The notes beneath the pieces are model-generated. The model was not told where the DNA came from, did not search any database, and worked only from the letters and a program-made list of their open reading frames with translations. Of a stretch of DNA of 64,000 nucleotides, positions 20,868-29,655 are shown piece after piece. How positions within the stretch are numbered: position 1 is the stretch's first letter; the number at the start of each line of letters is the position of its first letter. Origin of the DNA: Diphasiastrum complanatum (taxonomy: Eukaryota > Streptophyta > Lycopodiopsida > Lycopodiales > Lycopodiaceae); NCBI GenBank assembly GCA_029204225.1, contig CM055110.1:21186988-21250987 (forward strand). Reading direction: 5' to 3'. Both the position numbers and the translations under genes were made by a program.

Positions 20868-21511
20868 GTGTCTACCATTGCTCCCAGAGCCATGGCAAAG
20901 GCAGAGGTTGCAGTTTCACAGTTGTTCTACACTTGCGATCTACCATTTCATCTAGCTAGAACCCTAGCATGGAAGAGGGCAATGAATGCAGCGAGTGCTA
21001 TTGGGCAGGTGTGCTCAGGGCCGTCTTGTGAGCATCTTAGGACGAACTTCTTGATGAGCGGGCTTCTGTTGACCAAAAGCTAGAGCCTCTCAGGAGGGCA
21101 TGGGCCCAGTATGTACTATCCTCTATGCACTCTAAAGACTGATACCGTATATGCTATGCTCATTGCTCATTGCCAATTTAAGTCTTAACTTTAAATTTCA
21201 TACACGTGGCATTTCATACTTATTAATAATTATTTATGTTTAATCATAATTGTCAAATGAACTTTCATCATTGACGTCTCAGGGTTGCAACTTGCCATGA
21301 AATTTGAATCATGATCTTGTCTTGTGACTTGTCACCTGTGAACGTGATCTTGTCTTGTGACTTGTCACCTGTGAACTAGGTACGGCTACCTATCATAATC
21401 TGATGGTTGGAGTGATACAAGGACGCGCCACATATTCAATATCTTGGTGTCTTCCTACATGGGGACGATGAATCTGAGATCCATCGACACCTCTGGGGTG
21501 GCAATGACGGC
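20868..21511 (+). pseudogene. hAT (DUF659-type) transposase fragment, plus strand
   Basis: Two recognisable blocks. The first, 20905-21065, reads AVSQLFYTCDLPFHLARTLA and CEHLRTNFL, matching the FFY..G.PF..A.S..F and Y..LR..LL pattern at the start of DUF659. The second, 21379-21511, reads SDGWSDTRTRHIQYLGVFL, corresponding to the S-D-G-W-x-D block; its nucleotide sequence is almost the reverse complement of 25860-25925. Between them are AT-rich DNA and a 33-bp tandem duplication. The coding sequence breaks at 21512, where a foreign LTR-element leader begins. Confidence 0.72.
21313..21378. repeat. 33-bp tandem duplication
   Basis: Two identical adjacent units begin at 21313 and 21346 (GATCTTGTCTTGTGACTTGT...). 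Confidence 0.95.
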
Positions 21512-22017
21512 AGGGATCCCGATTTCCGAAATTGCAGAAACTTTCTGATCGCTGACCTGTCTCCTGTCTGAACTCTAAATTTGATCTGAAAAAATCAGAT
21601 TCCTAGCCTAAATCTGGAGATAGAAATCTGATTTGTGAGGATATAGGTACCCTCGCTATCTGAGTAGAGACCTGGCTGCTCCAAAAACTTCGGATCTGAT
21701 ACCGAATTTGGCTTCAAAATTCAGAATTTAGGTAGGCCCCTTCAGCGCTGGACCTGCTCTACGTTTTCCACCTGAAATCCGCTCAGTATTCATCTATCTG
21801 TACACAAAAAACAGGGGTAGATCCCTGATTTTCCAGCGCTGAACCTATACAAGGAATTTCACCTCAGAACAACTGAAAATTCCAGCAAATTTGAATGAGT
21901 GCAGAGCTGTTCCTACAGCAACTTCTCTCCTCTATTCTTTTCTGAGAATCTGAGAATTCTTTCCTATCTTCTGATAGCTTTCTCTACTGCTGCTCCTACG
22001 CTCCCAAAGAAGGAGAT

Positions 22018-22030
22018 GGCTCTGATACCA
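22018..22030 (-). promoter_or_regulatory. primer binding site of the family-3 fragment
   Basis: The minus strand reads TGGTATCAGAGCC, a perfect initiator tRNA-Met match, one base inside the LTR end. Confidence 0.9.
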
Positions 22031-22031
22031 G

Positions 22032-22306
22032 TGTAAGAGATCCTAACACCACAGTAGGGCAAACACTAACTGAACCGCCCAACCTTGCCTGTCGTGGCCG
22101 ACTGCACGTCGGGACCCAACGGGGGGCCCTATCCTACTGACAGGGTCCCTAGGGTGTGTTAGGCCCGCCTTAAGCTATGGACCGTGCCGGGGCACACTAC
22201 TTACACTGTCTTGCCCTGTTGGTCGTGTACACTGGACACGACCCTGACTGTGGTATCTGACCTCCTGTGTTCTCTAGGGTTCGGCACTGGTCCCGTGCTC
22301 GTAACA
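22032..22306 (-). repeat. family-3 LTR, internally deleted
   Basis: TG...CA ends (TGTAAGAGA... GTAACA). Compared with 61831-62187 it lacks about 80 bp after CCCAACCTTGCCT, the segment that in the other copy runs from CTCCCTGATATGAGC to TTGCACTGACG. The deletion ends share the word CGTGGCCGACTGC. Confidence 0.85.
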
Positions 22307-22600
22307 CAAAGGTTCCAGACTTGCCACCAAGAGAACAAGCAGAGGACGTGTACGCATTCCTCCTGAGGAGGCCATGTAGAGGGCAGGTGAGAAATTAAGA
22401 TTTAGCTCTTACTACTCGGTTGATGTTGCATGCTTGTCACTTGAAATACATTTTTGAACTGATTATTGTAATTTGTCCCTCCGTGTGTGCATTTCTTATC
22501 ACTTGAGCAGAGCGCAGGACGAGGACAAGAGAGGGTACGAGCTCTCGTGCTCACAGCCCGAGCCTAAGGCATCGTCAAGGTCAGAGTCCTCAGAGGAGGA
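22307..22600 (+). pseudogene. hAT-type tail fragment, plus strand
   Basis: Inverted copy of 15340-15660. The exon equivalent of LPSRDQAEEDVYAF is readable near 22325 with small indels, followed by the same donor-like site and spacer. It connects to the DUF659 fragment to the left of the family-3 insertion, and both are on the plus strand, so they may derive from one gene. Confidence 0.5.
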
Positions 22601-23105
22601 CTGTGTAACTGCGCTGAGGAGAGTCGATTCCTTTTCTTCGTGTGAATCATGGAATGAACACTCCAGTTTCTCTCACAAGCGATTGCAGTGCAGTCCTGTG
22701 AGAGGATCTTGATGGCAAGGTGGCGCAATTTGGGGACATCAATCCCAAACTTGGTCCACTATGACACAAGACGTAGCTGGCTTGAATCACAGTTTAAAGA
22801 GGAGTCAATAGTTGCAACTTGCCAGTGAGCACCAGTGCCACAGACCAAAGCCAACAAATTAGATAATAGAATTGGAATGCAATTGACTAATTGTGCAATT
22901 TATTACCATCTCTCATACGCGTCGGACTCCAAGGTCTCATCCAACATCTTATCCTGCTCGTATACATTAGGACAAACTCGAGAGACATAGGCATTCCAGC
23001 CATCCTTGAGCTTGAGCTCCCTATCAAGGTAATGTCCTCACTCCTCCATAGTGGATGGAGTATGTGGGCCATGGCATGCAAGGGCTAGTGAAACCACTCC
23101 CACCT
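22600..23105 (-). pseudogene. hAT transposase C-terminal and dimerisation domain, minus strand
   Basis: At 23105-22890 the minus strand reads RWEWFH then PLHAMAHILHPLWR, the RW...PLHAxAHxLxP block, and ELKLKDGWNAYVSRVCPNVY. At 22770-22600 it reads KLRHLAIKILSQDCTAIACE and RNWSVHSMIHTKKRNRLSS, the typical hAT dimerisation region (S.xCERNWS.F..IH.KKRNRL). It is opposite in orientation to the tail fragment at 22307-22600, so two hAT copies meet here tail to tail. Confidence 0.82.
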
Positions 23106-24290
23106 GTCTGCCAGAAATTGGATCGTGCCTCATCCCAAAATGCAGGCGACATAACAATCTGCTCAAATCTCATACCCTTCGGCTGCCATCTGCCTCAAGC
23201 TCACATGAACTTTCGGCAATCGTTCCATGACCAAGAACATAAATGCAAACATGCACAATGCATGAATTGCATTGAACATTCCAGACTAACAAAGTTTGAT
23301 TTAGAATTTAGTACAATGATGACCGAATCAGACCATCAAAGTTTCAAACTCAAACACTTCACCGTTTAAAGCATTAGTACATACATATTACACAATGGCC
23401 TGCTAGTTTGCAAATGTAGTGAAATTTGAATCAATTATGGCAAATTCTTAGAAGTTAGTTGTAAAATTGTATAGACCAGATTGACCAAGAAATAAAGGCT
23501 ATCCAGTCTTCCATTCTTTTTGTATGAAACGTATTTTGAATATTAGAGCTTATTACTCTAACTGATGAATTATGAGTGCAGGTATCATTACCTGAAGACA
23601 AGAAATGAAACTGTAGAGCAATGCTAACAGTTTGAGATGCAGGTTCTAGAAATAGAATCTAATGATGAACCATTTCATGGTATGGCTTCTAACCTTTTCC
23701 TAAGGGTATGTGCAGGTACTAAGAAGAGTACTTGAAGAAAGAATCCAAAGAAGCTTCTTAAAGCTTAAAGACGATACCTGAAGAAGGCTCAATCGAGTCT
23801 ATAAAGAAGGCTCACTCGAGTCTATAAAAACTGGGAGAAAAAACCAAAGGACTGATCACCCTTTGTGTCACACTCCACTATGATTGGGGATGGGCAACCC
23901 CTAGAAAAAAAAGAGCCTAGGAATTGATGAAAATTATGCAAGGTAAGATGGACGTATACAAAGCCTTTCCCATGACATGAAAAACACTTGGGTGGATCCC
24001 AATGTTGTACACAAACAAATATTCAACTTGAAAGTGACTAACATTGAATGTTAGGCTACCTACCTTCTATCCTTATCAATATGTAACTTACCTAATTTTC
24101 CACATGGCTTGAAAGCAATAGGACACCTAGGAAAATGCGCCTTCCTACTCCTCCCCTTTTGCTCTAACCAAGTGATAAACACTCTCTCATACCTATACAC
24201 CTCACCCTCTCACTTTACTTATCCTAGAGTCTCCCTTACACCTCTCACACTTATTTTGGACACCTCAGCCACTTCCTAAAGACTACACAT
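23106..24290. other. intergenic, no supported gene
   Basis: AT-rich DNA. Only minor features: a 20-bp near-duplication GGCTCAATCGAGTCTATAAA / GGCTCACTCGAGTCTATAAA at 23788-23828. Confidence 0.5.
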
Positions 24291-24302
24291 TCCCTATAAA
24301 AG
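24291..24302 (+). promoter_or_regulatory. TATA box candidate
   Basis: CCTATAAAAGGAC in an otherwise AC/CT-rich stretch, followed about 190 bp later by a (CT)n run. It could be the promoter of an unrecognised LTR or element; no gene follows. Confidence 0.4.
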
Positions 24303-24491
24303 GACTAACTCGCCCCTCTACCTCATTATTCATCTCCCATTCATTTTTGCTTTGCCTCTTGCTCTTGCTTGTGTGTGTGTAGGTGCTTGGAAGAAAGCTT
24401 GGAGCTATGGCTGGAGGAGGTCCTATCAAGCTTGGATTGGAATCACTTTTGGAACCACTTTCACACACACACACACTTTCTCCTCCCTCTT

Positions 24492-24495
<4 letters not shown>

Positions 24496-24537
<42 letters not shown>
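24496..24537. repeat. (CT)21 microsatellite
   Basis: About 42 bp of CT dinucleotides, preceded at 24463-24476 by a short (AC)n run. Confidence 0.98.
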
Positions 24538-24538
<1 letters not shown>

Positions 24539-24559
24539 AAACTTTCACACCATCCATAA

Positions 24560-24830
24560 GACTGATGGCCATGCATGTCACACCATCCATGACTTGATGG
24601 CTTTGCATGTCACATCATCCATAACTTTTTGGTCATGCATGTCTGATTTAGGAGTTGCATGTCTAATTTAGGAGTTGCATGTCTAATTTGGGAACTTGCA
24701 TGTATGAAATTAAAGTTTGCATGTTGAAATTGAAGCTTGCATGTCATATTGGATTCATGCATGCCATACCTACTGATGTCAAATGCCTATGCATGTTCTT
24801 TTCTTGATCAGTAAGTCCTTGCATGTCATA
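24560..24830. repeat. array of TTGCATGTC-type words spaced about 20 bp
   Basis: At least eleven GCATG words in 270 bp; those between 24634 and 24745 are spaced about 20 bp apart and followed by (T/C)AATTT-like sequence. Several form CATGCATG, the RY element bound by B3-domain factors in seed promoters. No gene is attached, so the array is more likely a degenerate tandem repeat than a promoter. Confidence 0.7.
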
Positions 24831-24839
24831 AGGAACCAC

Positions 24840-25250
24840 TTTTCTTGGTATAAGATTCTTTAAGATCCAGAATTTGTAAACTTCTAGTTGATGTAAAAGA
24901 TCTAAGAATTCATCTTCCCAAAACCACTGTATATGTAATTGGCCTTGGGCCAATTGATCTTGCATAATTTGAAAAGAAAAATCCTTCGGGGGGGGGAGGT
25001 CCCCATCTTGACCCCTCAGCAAGCCTCTTGAATGAATGATTTTGTGATTGAATGTTAAAGCTCTTCCCTAAGTTTTTGAGTTCTTTTTTTTTCAAGTTCT
25101 ATTTAACAGTGTTATGTTGACTTGTTCTTTTTTTAAAGTCACAACGTCTAAAGTCAGGACTTTAGAAATAGTAGACCTTCACTTCAAGTTCACATTAGTG
25201 CTTAGTGCTGTTCACAAACTACAATAGCTATTAGCAATTATTGCGCAATG
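24840..25250. other. spacer with no supported gene
   Basis: A 92-codon minus-strand frame (24744-25022) with LIPRKVVPYDMQGLTDQEKN has no recognised domain. G8 run at 24989-24996. Confidence 0.4.
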
Positions 25251-25254
25251 AAAT

Positions 25255-25926
25255 TTGAGTTACATACCTGGTGGGGGCAGGTCTCAAGACATCCAAGCTC
25301 CCTTGGCGTCTTGGTGATGAATCTCACCAAGGACCATCCCATGCACAGCACCTCCGCGATCCATGGTATCTTGGCTACATCCTCGACCAAGAGGTCCATG
25401 CAATGTGCAGCACAAGGTGTCGAGAAGATGTGTAGGTCTAATCAACGACCCTACCCATGGCAACGCAATTCGTCGCATTGTTCGTGACAACCTGTACAAT
25501 CATACAATGAATGCAATGTGCATGGAATTCAAGTGAACCATTGAACATTCAATCATGATTGGTGACATTGGTTCACTTTAATTCCATGCACATTGCATTG
25601 TATAATTGTACAGGTTTTCACAAACATTCAATCATGATTGGTGACTAGTAATTGAAAATTCCACACTCAAACTAAACCTTCTGACTAGTTATATTACAGT
25701 GTTAAATGGATTGATCATTGATTAATCAGTATAGTATACACCTATACCACGTGTTGTGGCCCCACCTCCTCAATGGCAGCTCGAATATGTGTGAACATGT
25801 AATCGCCCTTCACTGCTGCCCCAGAGGTATCGATGGATCTAACCCCATGCAGGAAGACACCAAGATATTCAATATGTGGCGCGTCCTTGTATCACTCCAA
25901 CTATCAGATATGATGGTGCAACCATA
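25255..25926 (-). pseudogene. hAT (DUF659-type) transposase fragment, minus strand
   Basis: At 25926-25740 the minus strand reads YGCTIISDSWSDTRTRHILN and ILVSSCMG, the DUF659 block (YGCTIMSDGW.D.RGR.ILNFLV in intact members). At 25505-25255 it reads VQVVTNNATNCVAMGR, then in another frame TPCAAHCMDLLVEDVAKIPW, matching the H-x-W-x-P-C-A-A-H-x-x-D-L-x-L-E-D region that carries catalytic residues of hAT transposases. A likely 3' splice site (TGATTGTACAG before GTTGTCACG) precedes the second block at 25495. The intron between them holds an inverted duplication of that exon start. A frame break inside the second block and lack of a BED finger show decay. Confidence 0.82.
25484..25626. repeat. 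inverted duplication inside the hAT intron
   Basis: Arms 25484-25541 and 25570-25626 (about 57 bp) are reverse complements with few mismatches; the 28-bp spacer carries ACATTCAATCATGATTGG, repeated directly at 25624-25641. Each arm includes the exon-start word GTACAGGTT. Confidence 0.88.
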
Positions 25927-25947
25927 CCTAGTTCAAAGGTGACCACT

Positions 25948-26038
25948 GACAACAACACCGCCCATCCATAGAGGTACTGCCACCTCTCCCTCACGCACTG
26001 GAGCCATAGACCACCATCAAGCAAGCTTGGATCTCCGC
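25948..26038. repeat. fragment of the gypsy E1 LTR
   Basis: About 90 bp (CCATAGAGGTACTGCCACCTC... AGCAAGC) match 10700-10790 in the E1 LTR in the same orientation. It abuts the DUF659 fragment. Confidence 0.8.
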
Positions 26039-26339
26039 TAGATGTGGGGGTTGAGGATATCACCCTAGGTACTATTTATTTTGCTTTGGCACAAGATGTT
26101 TATGACAATATGGAAGATATGGAAAGTCTTTGGAATTCTTCTCCTTAAACTCAATATAATTTCTTGGATGTTCTATTTATGGATGAATAAACTTAAAGGA
26201 GAGACAAGTCAAAAACAACCTTTTAATTCTCTGCCTAATTGAAAAAGGAATGAGGCCCTTGGCCAGCAATGGATTCTTCTCATAAATTCACAAATCTTCA
26301 ACTCTCAAAATAGAATAACGAGGTGAGGTGTCTCACATG
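26039..26339 (+). other. spacer with weak coding-like stretch
   Basis: The plus strand at 26050-26180 can be read as EDITLGTIYFALAQDVYDNM then EDMESLWNSS with one stop; no family recognised. Confidence 0.3.
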
Positions 26340-26660
26340 GTGAGGTGTGGTGAGCAAATCCACCCCTGATATTATTGCTCTTGCCACTTTCATCCTTGCT
26401 CAAGATTGTTCCGCTTTGGCTTGTGAGTGGAACTAGAGCACTTGGCCTCTTATGCACGCCAGCTGAATAAGTTGGTTTATCGCACCACCAACTTGAGGCT
26501 AATCAGGCACATGCAGAGAGATGGTACACCTAGGCAAGTGAATCTCGAGGAGTGCCTTAGATCCAAGGATACTGCATCAGGCCATGCACACACAGAGTTG
26601 CGGTTAATGATGAGATCTTTAAAAAGTATCATCGGGAGCTGCAGCACATGACCCACTAGA
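26340..26660 (+). pseudogene. hAT transposase dimerisation domain, plus strand
   Basis: The plus strand reads LATFILAQDCSALACEWN, a stop, then after a short gap QLNKLVYRTTNLRLIRHM. These match the hAT block (A..ILSQxCSAxACERNWS... RL.KLVYV.YNLRL). The short gap removes the KKRNRL segment seen at 22640 in the other copy. The tail TPRQVNLEECLRSKDTASG and an acidic, Met/Asp-rich end (26690-26750) follow. Confidence 0.78.
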
Positions 26661-27972
26661 TCCATGGCTAGGGCCGATGCAGAGAATGCAAGAGAGGAGG
26701 GTGGAGATGAGGCTGAGGGGGGATTGGATGATGAGATGGAGATGGACATGATGATGTGGGGTGGGTGGATTTTGATGCCAAGACACAGGCATCACATCAC
26801 CTGTACCCATGTTTTTGTATCATATACACTTAGCACTGTAGTCTGCACTATGTGATTGCTAGTTGTAAGTACTTACAGTCAGTTGGTAGTTACCATAGTT
26901 GCATGTGTTCCAAAGGCATAGGGTTCCAAAACGAGCATTCTAGAACGTCGGAACCCTAAAAACAAAAACAGAAAACAGTGCACGATTCTCTCTTACAATT
27001 ATGGGGTTGCTTTGTGAACTATGTCCATGTTCTTTTACCAAATTAATCATTAAAATTTAGACAGTTTAGAATCTGTAATATGTAATATGTATTATGTTGG
27101 CAACGTCATCATTCACTAGTTTATCCTAGAAGAGATGAACACTGGTTTGGAAACGTGACTGTAACTATAGCAGTTCGTTTGTTCATATGCATGTCCAAAG
27201 TGACTCAACTCACTTAAGCAACTTACAAGAATTGAATTCTCAGCCAGATCTGGTGCTCCCAATACTATCTTTGAGACAGGCAATATTTTTCGAGTGACTT
27301 TTAAGTTTAGACGTGGTGCAATTGAACCTTGCTACTTGTGAAACACTCACTCATTGGTTCTTGGATATTTTAGTTCATTGAGTACCCCTACCTATTCATA
27401 TGTTTCCTAACAAATTAAGGCAAAAACTTTCGATCCTTCAATGTACAAAATGTTGTTTTTTCCACCCCAACACACTGTTTAATATATATATTGCAACGTT
27501 CCGATCCGGAACGCAGTGCATCTAATGTTTTGCAATCTATTTGAAATTTTGTTTATAGACCTACATGTTGTATTTACTCACTCCCAACACATGGTTCAAA
27601 AAAATGTTTTTAAAAAAAACAAAAAAATAAATAACCATTTTCACCATTTTGATAAAGAACGCTGCTGAATTCCGGAATGCATCTTAGCCTATTTTACCCC
27701 TAGTGGCTCTAGGCTTACATGGTCTTATGTTACAAATTTGTCATGGGGAAAATTTGATTGTAAATATACTGTATCCCTCTTTGTAGTTAAATAAGTGGAA
27801 GCTCTTCGTAGTTAAATAAGTGGAAGTTGGGTCCAAGTGGCCAAGTGTGCATCTCAATAGCTTCTATATGTAAGGGTGTTTAGGCCTTTCTCACAAAGCT
27901 CAGGGTGGCAATTAGTGCCACCAGAAGATTATAGAAACTACTAGAAGTCTTCACTTTTAAAAAACCACTCAC
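26661..27972. other. non-coding, probably part of the CYP22-like gene's second intron or its flank
   Basis: AT-rich with no ORF. If the cyclophilin exon at 27973 belongs to a complete gene, this is intron. It contains the 17-bp palindrome at 27497-27513 and a tandem duplication GTAGTTAAATAAGTGGAAG at 27784-27827. I could not find the next cyclophilin exon. Confidence 0.45.
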
Positions 27973-28121
27973 CTAAAATTTTCAGCAGTAGTTGGGACAA
28001 TGTCAGCAAATAGCTCCATCTTAATGCGGCCTGCCGGAAGTGTGCCGATGGTGACATCAAAGAAGACCACTGGATTTCTGGGATTCTGCGGCCTCAGATG
28101 CCACTCAACCACTCCAGCCAT
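27973..28121 (-). CDS. CYP22: cyclophilin CYP22 / PPIH-like, first coding exon
   Basis: Start ATG at 28121; 49 codons plus two bases, ending at a canonical donor GTGAGT (27967-27972). The peptide begins [20 protein letters not shown] and continues [20 protein letters not shown], then IVPTTAENF. The [19 protein letters not shown] block and [19 protein letters not shown] are diagnostic of plant CYP22, the orthologue of human PPIH (USA-CYP), a peptidyl-prolyl isomerase bound to the U4/U6.U5 tri-snRNP. The isomerase active site lies in later exons. Those exons would be to the left on this strand but were not found, so the gene has a long intron, continues outside the window, or is a truncated copy. 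The exon has no stops or frameshifts. Confidence 0.85.
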
Positions 28122-28555
28122 CTCTCTCTATCACTCTCAGTCTCCCTACTCTTCTTTTGAAGCCCGAATCTCCTGAAGGCTGTGACTGCAGAAATGCAAA
28201 GAGAAGCTCATTAATTTCAAATCAACCTACACAAGATTAAAGTTCACAAAATCAACAATCACAGTCAATTAATGTGAGTCAATGACCCTGCTTCTGATGG
28301 TGGTAGTTGTTGACGAAAAGGGTAGCAATATTCAGAATTCAATCATCCAAACGATACAAGAATCTGAGATATGTGTTGTCTGAAATACAGATTCACGGCA
28401 TGAGTATGTCAACCTAGCACTACGCACGACTAGCAAAACCATTCGAGAGAAGAAAAAAACTAGCAAATCTATTGCACAAAAGTGCTCGAAACCAGAAAAC
28501 CCTATTCACCTGCTTGGAGTATCTAACTGTCACTGCTTTTGTTCGATTAGCGAGT

Positions 28556-28603
<48 letters not shown>

Positions 28604-28660
28604 ATATATTTTCTTCTTCTTTTTTTGTGTAGACGCAACTTTTCGTAGAGGTTAGTGCTA
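28122..28660 (-). other. 5' untranslated exons and leader intron of the CYP22-like gene
   Basis: Minus strand: a candidate 5' UTR exon from about 28660 to 28510 carries a long (GA)n tract, ends CCAAGCAG before GTGAAT (donor, 28504-28509), and is followed by a 324-bp AT-rich intron ending TTGCATTTCTGCAG (acceptor, 28186). The rest of the leader, 28185-28122, runs into the ATG. GA-rich 5' leaders and leader introns are common in plant genes. The transcription start is not defined. Confidence 0.55.
28557..28601. repeat. (CT)22 microsatellite in the CYP22-like 5' leader
   Basis: 45 bp, read as (GA)n in the transcript sense. Confidence 0.97.
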
Positions 28661-28789
28661 TTTTTTGTAACATTCCTTCTTTTCCAACGGCAATCTCAAC
28701 GGTTAAGATAAAAGGTGTTTTGAGGCACAAAGGGACCAAATACTGATGCCAAGTCACACTTAACTCTCCTCGGAGCCCTTTTCATCTTC

Positions 28790-29130
28790 CTTCATCAACC
28801 CCCATTTCACAAAGAGTGAGACTTGACCCCATTTCACACAGAGAGTTCGGTGGTTTTACATGGAATAGTTCATGGCCATTTCAAAATTTGCATTACCCTC
28901 CAGGGTCCAATTTGAAAGCCCAGGTCCGTCATTTCATATGAAAGGCCCTTTCATTTGGAAAGCAAAGCATTTATTGTTTGAATACAAATTAAATAAAGAA
29001 ATTATTGGAGGGGAGAGGAAGAGCAAGGGCCCACCACTTACCCTCCAATACTTCAAGAGGCCCAAGGTACTCCCCTGGTATGTTGAGTTACCCCAGGTTG
29101 GCACCTTTCAATGCCACTTTGGCGTAAAGT
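28790..29130. repeat. dispersed repeat, copy 1 (inverted copy at 44160-44460)
   Basis: Segments such as TACATGGAA...GGCCATTTC, TTTGAAAGCCC, GGAGGGG and CACCTTTCAATGCCAC reappear as reverse complement at 44190-44450 in the same order with interruptions. Both ends carry the word CCCATTTCACAA(A/G). This looks like a non-autonomous DNA transposon family, class unknown. It lies just upstream of the CYP22-like gene. Confidence 0.65.
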
Positions 29131-29509
29131 GCTATTAAACTCGCAATGCAATTTTGTCTTGTGAGCATCATGTAAAAGTAAGTCAAACAGAAAAGATAAT
29201 GAATTTGAGCAACATGTGATTTCAAGTGTGGAAAACAAAGCAAAGCATGACAAGGAACAACATGAATTAAAGTTATCAAACGTTTAGAACTGACAAATTT
29301 TCTCATGTGTATGATCGTCGTTTCAGTACCAATATTTTCGTGAAAGCAACAGGTGGCCACTCAAGTTGTTGCAAAGTTGCATGTTCTAAGATATAAACAT
29401 TTTTATGTAGAATTTTTTCAGTCTATTTGTGATTATTAACAATTTCTAGTATTCTAAGATGAAAGCAATCACAAAAGCTACTATGAGTTATATTAGAAAG
29501 CATTTTTTT
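29131..29509. other. intergenic, no supported gene
   Basis: AT-rich DNA without recognisable features. Confidence 0.5.
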
Positions 29510-29655
29510 TTGTATCAGACCTGATATCACTTTTGCAGTAAGCTCCCTAGGCCAATTCATGGCTAATCCTGGTGTGATCCATTGGAAGGCTCTTATCATA
29601 GTCATGAGATACATTCAAGATTACTCGTATTATCACACAGTTTGCAAAAATATGT
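29510..29655 (+). pseudogene. copia RT/RNase H boundary fragment
   Basis: The plus strand reads CIRPDITFAVSSLGQFMANP then GVIHWKALIIVMRYIQDYSY without a stop for nearly 50 codons. This is the RPDI.FAV..LSRFM..P...HW.A..R..RYI block at the end of copia reverse transcriptase. The flanks show no other pol domain, so it is an isolated remnant. Confidence 0.85.

Larger units (their letters stand above)
15955..20870 (-). mobile_element. LINE retrotransposon, nearly full length but decayed
   Basis: On the minus strand: ORF1 with a coiled coil (20684 to about 19750), ORF2 with an apurinic-type endonuclease (19731 to about 18360) and reverse transcriptase (about 17950 to 17000), a 3' region, an AATAAA near 15973 and a short terminal (TTTC)n tract at 15950-15972. 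Tails of simple repeats at the 3' end are normal for LINEs. The 5' boundary is near 20870, just beyond the tandem repeats of the 5' region, where hAT transposase on the plus strand starts. No target-site duplication could be matched by eye. Stops and frameshifts are spread through ORF2. Confidence 0.9.
21512..22306 (-). mobile_element. LTR-retrotransposon fragment (family 3): leader, PBS and 275-bp LTR
   Basis: In minus orientation: LTR (22306-22032), PBS and about 500 bp of leader. The same family occurs at 60640-62187 with a longer LTR. It splits a hAT pseudogene: DUF659 on its left, the tail exon on its right. Only one LTR is present, so the inner and 3' parts have been lost at 21512. The leader has repeated words (CAGCGCTG, CCCTCGCT), as in the other copy. 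Confidence 0.8.

Noticed and set aside
24744-25022. 92-codon minus-strand frame
   Set aside because: Overlaps the GCATGTC word array and a G run; no motif and no context.
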